In this document: piece after piece, positions 55,891 to 64,000 of the stretch | Layout: each line of letters opens with the position of its first letter | Numbering within the stretch: position 1 is the stretch's first letter | DNA from: Cricetomys ansorgei | Taxonomy: Eukaryota > Chordata > Mammalia > Rodentia > Nesomyidae | Direction: 5' to 3' | NCBI GenBank assembly: GCA_026225945.1 | Contig: JAMJFZ010001868.1 | Location: forward strand, 3,907,001-3,971,000 | DNA length: 64,000 bases | Position numbers and translations under genes: made by a program | Notes under the pieces: model-generated | The model's database searches: none | What the model saw: only the letters and a program-made list of their open reading frames with translations | Told to the model about the DNA's origin: nothing

Positions 55891-56221
55891 ACTTACTCTA
55901 ACAATGCTGCCATTTCACGGTATGCTTGGAAGACTTGTTTGAGTTGATGGGAGTGTTAAGGATCATTCCTTTTTAAGGAAGAGGCTTGATGAAATGATGG
56001 GTAACCTCATCTTCTGAAATGATGGGTAACAAGCTTGATTTTTTTGCTAACAGTCAAAACCAGTAAATCCAAGGCTGATGAATGTGGTGGATGAGTAAGC
56101 AGGTTGTTATTTTGGGTTAAAAAGAAGGAACACTGTGATAAAATGTATACTATGTGTGTGGTTCAGTAGTTCTTTTCATAGCTGGATCCCAAATCATTCC
56201 ATGAACGTTATTAAATGAATT

Positions 56222-56400
56222 CAGGGGCTGATGACTCAGTGGATACAGACACTTGCCACCAGGCCTGACAACCTGAGTTTGATTCCCAGATCCCCCATGG
56301 CTGGGAGAGAGAACAGACTCTCACGGATTGTCCTCTGATCTCCACATGTGTGCAGTGGCACAGAGACATCTCACCCCCAGTAAATTAATGTAAAGAAGAA
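56222..56400 (+). repeat. B3 SINE
   Basis: gctgatgactcagtggatac, acttgccaccaggcctgaca and cctctgatctccacatgtgt. Confidence 0.85.
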
Positions 56401-56524
56401 ATCTAAATAAGTTCATGTTCCTTCAAGGAAATTATTATTTTTAAGAATAATTTGCACCTTCAATCACAATATTTTATCATCTTGGCTAATATAAGTATTT
56501 TTAGTCAATAAAAACAAATGGTAG

Positions 56525-56738
56525 GATAGTGGGAGAGCGCCCCGTCAGAGTGCTTGCCTGGCCTGCACAAATTTTGGGTTTTAGCTCCATACATAAAGCA
56601 AGCTTGGCGGCCCATGCCTGTAACCTCAGCACTCGGGAGGTAGAGGCAGGAGGATCAGATGCTCAAGGTCATCTTCAACTATATAGTAAGTTCAGGGCCA
56701 GTATGGGCTACGTGAGACTCTGTCTCAATAAAATGTAT
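56525..56738 (+). repeat. B4-type SINE (ID-like plus B1-like parts)
   Basis: tcagagtgcttgcctggcct, then gcccatgcctgtaacctcag and gtgagactctgtctcaata. Confidence 0.7.
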
Positions 56739-57039
56739 CACTTGAGCTCATGTCATAGTATGTTGGAGACATATTAGGTGACAGATTCTGCTCTGCTCCT
56801 TGAAGAAAGTGTATGCCCTTAGTTGTATAACATTACTTAAAGGCACACTGGGATGAGCTGAAGATCCACAAGTGTAAACCCATGAACTCTATGAAGAAGT
56901 TACAAAAAAGAAAGCAAAAGATGTCTCTGATAAGCCTAAAATGAAGGCATCAAATGAAACCATGAGGAGAGGTGCGACCCAAAAACAAAGCAGAAAAGAA
57001 GAAAACTTAAATAAAACGGGGATTCGATTAATAAAAAGC
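56739..57039. other. Intergenic A-rich stretch, unresolved
   Basis: Lysine-rich codons on the + strand (about 56890-57010) could be an older upstream part of the L1 fragment or a pseudogene scrap. I cannot tell which. Confidence 0.35.
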
Positions 57040-57475
57040 TAACGGTTATGTGAGAGATTTAGGTGCGACTGTACCAGTAGTTACACTAAATATAAACTTT
57101 CTGACTATGTCTAAATGCAGAATCGCAAAACATATGGATCAAAAGTTATGGAACTGAAAAGAGACACAGAAAATCCCAAGACACCACGTGTGCCAATCAG
57201 CAGAATAAGTAGTCAGAAAGTGTATAGAGGACATAAAACTGCTCACATGCCCCGATCGGACATTTGCTGCAGCTTCCATCCCAAACCAGCCGTCTTCTGA
57301 AGGGGAGTTGGAATATTTGCCAATAAAGACCATCTGCTTGGCTATAAAAACAAGTCTTAATAAAATTAACAGGGTTTAAATCACACCAAATATGTTCTTT
57401 AACCACAAGGACATTGAATTGAAATCCTATATAAAGGTGGAAAATTAAAATATATAACAGCAACACAAAGAACAG
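57040..57475 (+). mobile_element. Ancient LINE1 ORF2 fragment (endonuclease region)
   Basis: catatggatcaaaagttatg, ggctataaaacaagtcttaa and tatgttctttaaccacaagg follow old mammalian L1 ORF2, with a large internal deletion and stops. Confidence 0.65.
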
Positions 57476-57540
57476 AGACTGTCACACTTCATGAAGCAGC
57501 AGGCTTCATTATAAGGCAGACTTCAAGCAGTTAGAGATAT

Positions 57541-57732
57541 GCATTGTACACACATACACACACACATGCACATGCACACACACACATGTACATGTACATG
57601 CACACACACACACACACACATGCACATGCATGCACACACGCATGCACACACACGTACATGCACACGCACATGCATGCACACACACGTACATGCACATGCA
57701 CACACACACACATGCACACACATACATGCACG
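57541..57732. repeat. (CA)n/(ACATGC)n microsatellite, 190 bp
   Basis: CA repeats interspersed with atgcac/acatgc units. It opens long artefactual reading frames in most phases on both strands. Confidence 0.97.
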
Positions 57733-58212
57733 GCCCCACGTGTGCTCTAGAGAATTGCTGTAGCCCTTCTTGTCTGTTTTCCGGCCATTCTGAGAATGGT
57801 CTTGTGGCTCTTCACTGTCAACTGCATACTCAGTAGGGTTAGCTCTTTCTTCCACCACCACACGTATCACAGGCTCTGAAGCTGTTAGGCAACCACCAAG
57901 CCCAAAGATGGCAGTGGGAGTGTGGCTTCAGCAATTAATCAGTCCTTTAATTGCTGTTATTTATTTATATAGTAATACTACTTTTAGAGCAGTCGTAGGC
58001 TCGTTAAATACATTAAAGAATATTTAATTTTATTCTAACCCTCCATTTGCCTTTAACCCATTAGCAACAGCTCACACTGGAATGGAACACTTGTTACAAC
58101 TAACGAACCTACATTGACATAATGTAGGTAAACCTAAGTTTATTTTAGGGCTCATCTCTGCCGTTGTGTATGTCACACATTTATAATGACATGTATTCAG
58201 CATAGCTAACCC
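57733..58212. other. Intergenic stretch, nothing recognised
   Basis: No element identified. Confidence 0.5.
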
Positions 58213-58395
58213 TTCCTCCCTCCCTCCCCCGCTCCCTCCCTTCCTTCCTTCTTTCTTCCTTCCTTTCGCTATGGATTGAACCTTGGGCCTTGCCCATGTT
58301 AGGCAAGCAGCTCACCACCAAGACACATTCCCAACCTGGCCATGACCTGGCAGTCCTCTTGTCTCAGCCTCCAAGGTGCTTGAGGTCACAGGCAC
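58213..58395 (-). repeat. (TCCC)n tract and ID/B4-type SINE, antisense
   Basis: The pyrimidine run is 58213-58268. It is followed by ggattgaaccttgggccttg and ttaggcaagcagctcaccac. Confidence 0.75.
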
Positions 58396-58469
58396 CCCTT
58401 GGCCCAGCCTCCATCACGGCTCCACGCACAGTCACTGCAGTGCCCTGAAAGTCCTCTGCAAGGCATTTA

Positions 58470-60165
58470 CTCATCCCTCCCCTCCCCAGATCCTGACAAC
58501 CACCGACCCCTTTCCTGGCTCCCTAGTTTCACCTTTTCCAGAACATCATATGGATGTAAAGAACCTTTTAAGGTTGCCTTCTTTGACCCAGTCATGTCTG
58601 CTTTAAGCTCCTGCCATGTCCTTTCGTGGCTCAACGCCTTATTCCCACTCATCACTCTTCCGTGTGTTGGATATACCGTTGCTTGTATCCATTCAGCACT
58701 GAAGGACTGCTCGATTGTCCCAAGTTAGGGCAATTAAGAATAAAACTGCCACAAGTGTTTGTGTGGGTTTTTCTAGGGAGGTAAAACTCCAGTGGGGTAA
58801 ATAACAAGGAAGGTGATGGCTGATCACATGACGTGTTGAGTTTTCTGAGAAACTGTCAGACTGATTTACAAAATGGCAGAACCATCTCAGGTATTCCTAT
58901 TGCTACACCCTCACCGACATTCAGTCCTGGATCTTAGCTCTTCTCTGGACAAGGTTTTGCGTAGCCCAGGCTGGCCTTACATTGCTATATAGCTAAGGCT
59001 GACCTGGAATTTCTGATCCCCTTCCCTTGACCTCCCCAGTGTTGGGATTACAAGTGTGCACCGCCATTCCCAGTTACGGGGCTGTGTGCATGCTAGGTAC
59101 ACACCTCACCACGTGAGACGTGCCTCCACCCACATCTGTGTGGCAGATTTGGTGAGTTGTCAGCTAAGGAATTTGGCTCATTTTTTTGGAACTAAGACAT
59201 CTTAGTTTGGAAATCCGAAACCCTAAATACCATTTAGGATTTTCATGTATAATCTGAATAGTCATTGGTATTTTTTTCCTGACAGTCTGTGACATAGTTC
59301 ATCTCTTGAGAATATCTTTCACAGAGCATAGCCTTTTAATAGTCGGCTACCAATTATTTCTTTCACAAACAACCTTTATGGTCATGTCTAAGAAATCATT
59401 GCCAGGCCCAGGGGCACATAGATTTTTATGTTGTCTTTTATGGTTTTATAGCTTCCTGTTTCCCATGCCACCGAGTGTAGCAGGAGGTTTTGCCAAGAAG
59501 CTTTCTGTCCTGTGCAGCTCTCCTTATGGTTACACGCTGCTTGGACTTCACCTTAGGATGTAAAGGTGGTGGTGGTAGTTGGCAGAGACAGCCGGTGGGT
59601 ATAACTTCTGACATGCTAGCAACCCCTGTTCTCTAAGCTAAGGACAGCCAAAAAGGGCAGTAAATAGTTCTTTCTTCTCTCTTACTATCTTTAAAGGCCA
59701 CCTGCAAGAGTGGTAAAGATCTTCCCCCTCTCTCATTTTTTTCTCTTTTTAGAGCTAGAGGATAAAAAGGGCATAGTGGAAATCTGTTACAAGTTAGAAA
59801 CCTGTCCCAGTAGCAGTTGGGGCAAGACAACAGGCTTCAGAAATTCAGTACAAGCAGCAGTTCAGTGTGGGGCAAGAGAACAGCTTTCAGAGCAGGAGAA
59901 CAGGAGGCTTCAGTTACGACTGAGTTAAGTTCATGCAGGGTTGTAAAGTCTGTGCTTAGAGGGGTTTATACAGGTGGGTGTCTAGTTGTTGCAGCTCCAT
60001 TTGTTAGAAAAAGCTTTTCCCCTACTGCACATATTCAAGTATCTGACATATGGGGTCTAATACCTACCACTGTTTTGATCGCTATAACTTTACAATACAT
60101 CTTAAAAGGAGGTTGCATTAGTGCCCAGTGTCACAGCTCGAATTATTATGCCACCAAGTAAAACT
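58470..60165 (-). mobile_element. Ancient LINE1 fragment, antisense, split by a SINE and a foreign block
   Basis: 58700-58940 (gagaaactgtcagactgatt, caaaatggcagaaccatctc), 59360-59470 (gtcatgtctaagaaatcatt) and 59990-60160 (cagctccatttgttagaaaa, tgttttgatcgctataactt) appear in the order expected for antisense old L1. A SINE interrupts at 58945-59130, and an unrecognised block at 59570-59985. Confidence 0.6.
58945..59130 (-). repeat. B4-type SINE inserted in the L1, antisense
   Basis: gcccaggctggccttacatt, gttgggattacaagtgtgca and catgctaggtacacacctca. Confidence 0.65.
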
Positions 60166-60816
60166 TCTAGTGCCAGCAATGGTTACGTCTTGTTGAGGGG
60201 GTCCCACGGACCTCCCCTCCTCCAAAACACCACAGGCTATTGCTAAGGATATTGGTTGCCCTCCACAGCCTGATGATGAGGCCCTATTGCTGAAGACAAC
60301 GCTTGCTTACGCCACTGAACCCAGAGAAGTTGAGCAGGTACTCAAATAGTAGCTTCACCCCTACTGATTATCGCTCATGGTGCTGGAAGCTATTCTGTGT
60401 GCTACTGAAGGAGAAAAGCAATCATCAATATCACCCAACTACAAACCTGAGTCTTGCTTTCTGATCTTATAGTAATTATTTGTTGAATTAGAAGATTGTT
60501 ACTTTTCTTCCAGTGTAATTTCCCAGTCGGGTGCTAGTAATGCTGGGCAGAAATTGGTTTCCTTCCTGTTTTTCACCAGAGTTACATCCTCCTTTACTAG
60601 AGAAGTTCTAGTCCCTACAGATTCCCGGGGCTCACAAGTACTTCTCCATTTATGTCTCCCTAAGGAGATAGGTGGGTTAGAAAAGGCCCCGATCTATGCA
60701 AAATGTATCAGAAACCGAAATATAATTAGCACAACATGTTAAATCTCACAATCAACTACAATCCTTTGGCTTTGAAATTGAGTTAAATGTGCCTGTGTTG
60801 TCAGCTAAGAGATATC

Positions 60817-60820
<4 letters not shown>
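60166..60820. other. Intergenic stretch, probably old retroelement
   Basis: 60190-60480 (gaggccctattgctgaagac, acccagagaagttgagcagg) has the feel of a rodent L1 3' UTR, but I could not place it. 60480-60820 is unrecognised. Confidence 0.35.
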
Positions 60821-60867
<47 letters not shown>

Positions 60868-61475
60868 CACTTTGCTGTCAGACACACAACCAGTCATGGA
60901 CACACACAGATTGCAGTTAAACACACATACAGTGCAGTCATATAGACACAGAGAGACATACGGATTGCAGTTCGACACGTACACAGCGCAGTAAGACACA
61001 CAAACACGCACATACTCACACAGACACATAAACAGACATATGCACAAACACACACACAGATACAGACACACTCAAACCTACAGACACATAATCACACCGA
61101 CACATAGATACACACAGATGCACACCCACGCGAGATAGACACACTCTCACATGCGTAGACACAGAGACACACTCACACACAGACACACAACTGCATAAGA
61201 CACAGACATACGCCTAGACACACTCACACGCATTCACATACTTAGGCACACAGACACACACAGACACAAGAGACAGACACAACATACACATTCACGTATT
61301 CAAACATATAAACAAACACTCACGTACAACAGACACAGACACACACATGCAACTGTACGCACAGATGCACCTCCCTGACACACAAACACGCACACCGCCA
61401 TTCTCACACACAGATGCACAAGCAGTCACACAGACGCACATACATGCTCACTCAGACACAGACACAGGCCCACAA
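60821..61475. repeat. CA-rich array with internal minisatellite
   Basis: Starts as a pure CA run (60821-60865) and degrades into ACACAG/ACAGAC units for 600 bp. Within it gattgcagtt recurs at 60909 and 60963 (54-bp period), each followed by a gtgcagt/gcgcagt block. Confidence 0.92.
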
Positions 61476-61477
61476 AG

Positions 61478-61672
61478 GCAGACTTGCTATGTAGCACTGG
61501 CTGTCTTTGAACTCACTGTAACCAAGGATGACGCCGAGCTTCTGACCCTCTTGCTTCACCTGAGTGCAGGGATTGCAGGCATGCCCCATGAAGCCCAGTT
61601 CTTGCAGCGCTGGAGCTTGAACCCCACGCACGCCAGGTGAGTACTCTACCAACTGAGTGCGCCCCAGCCCCT
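61478..61672 (-). repeat. B4-type SINE, antisense
   Basis: B1-like half (ctgtctttgaactcactgta), then ID-like half (ggtgagtactctaccaactg). Confidence 0.7.
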
Positions 61673-61974
61673 CATGAGTGGGGTTCTTGAACACTTCTAT
61701 GTTTTGACAAATATTTATTTTTACACTATAAAATGGGGAGGGGAAATAAGACAAAATTAATCTGTGTTCTTTGGTGTGTGAGAGGCTGAATATTTACAAT
61801 TAAAGCTGTGGCTTCAACTCATGATTTAACCCAGTTTGTTAAAAATTGACAACTGCTAAGTACAAGGATTAAGATACTTTATTTCAGGCACGTTTTATCC
61901 CACCCTATTTATTTAATCAGAGCAGCAATTATGCTCCCCCCCCCCGTATCAATGCTACTCACTTGCATTTTTAA
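61673..61974. other. Intergenic stretch, nothing recognised
   Basis: AT-rich with a C run at 61938. No element identified. Confidence 0.5.
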
Positions 61975-62222
61975 CTGACAAGACAATGCAAGTAGAGATT
62001 CTGTGTGCAGACACGTGTGCATGTATTCCTGTCTGTGGACACCAGAGCTCAACCTTGGGTGGTGTTTCTCAGGTGCCAAATGCTTTGTTTTGAGCCAGGG
62101 TCTCTCACTGGCTTGGAGCTTGCCAAAGTAGGATAGGGGAGCTAGCAAGCCCCAGAGATGGACTGTCGTTGTCCTCCACAGTGTTGGGGTTACAAGCTCA
62201 CATCTTCATGCTTGGCTTTAAA
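61975..62222 (-). repeat. Old B4/RSINE-like SINE, antisense
   Basis: tctgtggacaccagagctca and gtgttggggttacaagctca. Confidence 0.45.
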
Positions 62223-62239
62223 AGTATTTTATTGAAAAA

Positions 62240-62415
62240 AAAAAAGTGTCCATGAGTGTGTGTGTAAAGGTGAGTGCTGTGCTCAGAGAGATCAGAAGAG
62301 CGGATCAGATCTCCTCTGAGCCGGGAGTGGCCTGGCGCGGGTACTGGGAACCAAGCTTGAGTCTTCGAAAGAGCAGCCTGTGCTCTCAGACAGCACACCA
62401 CTGCCTGGCCTCTTG
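62240..62415 (-). repeat. B2 SINE, antisense
   Basis: gatcagatctcctctgagcc, gcgggtactgggaaccaagc. Confidence 0.8.
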
Positions 62416-62479
62416 TGTTCTGTAGTATTCAGCTCCCCGGCACTTTACTGGCTGAGCCCAAGCTCATTTCTCTTCAGGG

Positions 62480-62582
62480 ATTTTCATATGAGCACAGAAT
62501 CTGGTTGTGTAGCCTAGGCTAGCATTGAACTTGCAGCCACCCTCCTGCTTTAGCTTTCTGAGCACTGGGATTATGGGCATAA
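62480..62582 (-). repeat. B1-like SINE, antisense
   Basis: tgtagcctaggctagcattg and gagcactgggattatgggca. Confidence 0.65.
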
Positions 62583-62608
62583 TTTCAATTCACACTTCAA
62601 AAAACCAG

Positions 62609-62614
62609 TTTATT
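62609..62614 (-). terminator. Candidate poly(A) signal AATAAA on the - strand
   Basis: TTTATT on the + strand. It sits at the border between SINE-dense sequence below and SINE-free sequence above. Confidence 0.35.
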
Positions 62615-62944
62615 TAAAGATATATTTAAAAGGTTTGACAAAAAGGTTTAAAAAAAAATCACCTCAATCTTCAACATCTCGAGAACTGAGTCTCATTAGA
62701 GACATGGCCGTAAGTCACAGTGTATTGTTTTGTCAGTTCCATGGCTGAAAACAGGTTCTCCGGTCTGTCCAGCTGAACAGTGTTACTGTGGTATTTTACA
62801 AACCGAGTGAAGTTATTTCATTAACGTTGAAACACTAAAATGCAGAAAACATGGAACTTCAGAGATACAGAACAAACTTAAAATATAGTTAAACAACACC
62901 TACTGTGTTTTTATTTTTTTTAAACATGTAAATAAAAATTTAAA

Positions 62945-63097
62945 AAACTTATGAGCATTTACATGTGTCTCTGTATGAGTGTGGGTACCCAAGGAGGCCA
63001 GGAAAAGGTGTCAGATTCCCTTGAACTACAGTTACAGGTGGTGTGAGCGGCCCGGTTAGGATGCTGGGAACTGAGCCATCTCTCTAGTTCTGCCTCA
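62945..63097 (-). repeat. B2 SINE, antisense
   Basis: gtgtcagattcccttgaact, ggatgctgggaactgagcca and tctctctagttc. Confidence 0.88.
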
Positions 63098-64000
63098 CCC
63101 CCGCTCCCCAAAGCCAGAGGCTCACCATGTTGTATGGCACATTTCTTTAATGGCAAGGCCAGTGCCTACCTCGGTCTCCTGGCACAAACACAAGACCGCC
63201 TACCAACATGAACCTCAGCAATGCTCATGTATGTTTGGGATTTTGAGCCCCACCCTTGGAGTCACAAAGGAAGATGTCGTCTCATTGGATCAGCCAGAGC
63301 TGGGGAGGTGTACAGGTATTGCTTCATCAGTCTCATAACAGGCCCCCCACCTCAGGTCCTGAAAGTCTTAGGTAGCACCTTTGAGGGCTGGCCTGTGAGG
63401 ACAAAAGCAGCCACGTGGAGTCGCACTCCTCCTGGAGCTCCTCCAAGCACCAGCTTCTTCATCCACAGAACGGGGTCCTTAGAGCTTTCTCTTGCGCTCA
63501 GAAGACTGAATGAAGGAATGGTCAGAGAAGATCCACAATGCTGACTATTCAGATGACTAAGGACTAAGGCTTTCAGGATTTCAGTGTAGAGCAGATGAGT
63601 CATTGCCTCACGCCCGTATCTGGGCTCCTCCGCCTTGCTGCGCTGGGGCCAGGGGCTGGCTGGAGATGGTGGGTTATGGGCACTGTGAGGTTTCCAGTGT
63701 GTTCGATTAGTGGAGATGGGAAGGAAAGGGTGGTTGCAAGTTGATCCCCCAATCTGGCTCCTTCCGTGCAGTGTTCCCGGGATGGCACGAGATCATGTTT
63801 CCTAGCAGGGAGCCCTCTACAGTTTCAGCCACATTGCTGGCCTTGCCCTTGCCAGTGGCCAGTGCCCTCCCAGCTCCAAGTCTGGCCAGTGCGTTTTGAG
63901 TTGAGTCTGGCCAGCACATTTTGAGGAGCTTCAGTCCATCCATCATCCTTCAGCTCTCACCCTCAACTAAGTTCCCAGAATCAGGTGATTTTTGCAGCTT

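Larger units (their letters stand above)
62585..64000 (-). other. Possible 3' UTR end of a - strand gene (BEND4 candidate)
   Basis: On the - strand this would be the tail of a transcript ending near 62590, just past an AATAAA. 62615-62945 is SINE-free and unique-looking. In other mammals BEND4 lies about 20 kb beyond SLC30A9 in the opposite orientation, which fits. No coding exon is visible, and a B2 lies inside at 62945-63095. It could equally be plain intergenic DNA. Confidence 0.3.

Noticed and set aside
57509..57870. Several long cysteine/valine- or histidine/threonine-rich frames
   Set aside because: Artefacts of the CA/ACATGC microsatellite, open in most phases.
60821..61475. Possible CRISPR-like array because of repeated short units
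   Set aside because: Units are degenerate CA dinucleotides without constant spacers; the context is a mammalian genome.

Overview
This is nuclear DNA from a muroid (mouse/rat/hamster-group) rodent. It is intron-rich, contains no prokaryotic-style gene packing, and is dense in rodent-specific SINEs (B1, B2, B3, B4/RSINE, ID), rodent L1 3' ends, LTR fragments and long CA/GT microsatellites. Many B1 copies share a variant reading gttgtaactctggctgtcc, which may mark a particular lineage; I cannot name the species.

Positions 1-42835 (approximately) hold most of one protein-coding gene on the + strand. It is the orthologue of SLC30A9 (ZnT9, formerly HUEL), a cation-diffusion-facilitator family protein that exports zinc from mitochondria. 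Seventeen coding exons can be joined in frame from position 1 to a TAG stop at 41962-41964. They give 505 residues without an internal stop. The window opens inside an upstream coding exon, so about the first 60 residues, including the mitochondrial targeting region, lie outside. All introns are GT-AG. In order, the exons encode a degenerate N-terminal segment, a region resembling the C-terminal part of XPA, six membrane segments with an HxxxD zinc site in TM2, and the C-terminal cation-efflux domain. The 3' UTR follows, with no AATAAA but two AGTAAA candidates.

The introns carry most of the repeats. They include a solo LTR (564-1033), several MaLR-like LTRs, an Rpl37 processed pseudogene on the - strand (19744-20094) with a still-open reading frame, a B1 nested in a B1 (15717-16015), an old Tigger fragment (39445-39830) and old antisense L1 (37090-38000).

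From about 43 kb to the end the window is intergenic. It is an archaeological mix of MaLR-like LTRs, a LINE2 3' end, a Tigger element that still includes the start of its transposase gene, back-to-back rodent L1 pieces, ancient L1 ORF2 fragments and a 650-bp CA-rich array. At 62.6 kb a - strand AATAAA signal borders SINE-poor sequence; this could be the 3' end of the next gene (BEND4, which lies tail-to-tail with SLC30A9 in other mammals), but that is inference.

I found no convincing undescribed biological system. The interest lies in splice architecture, repeat mosaics and the pseudogene.
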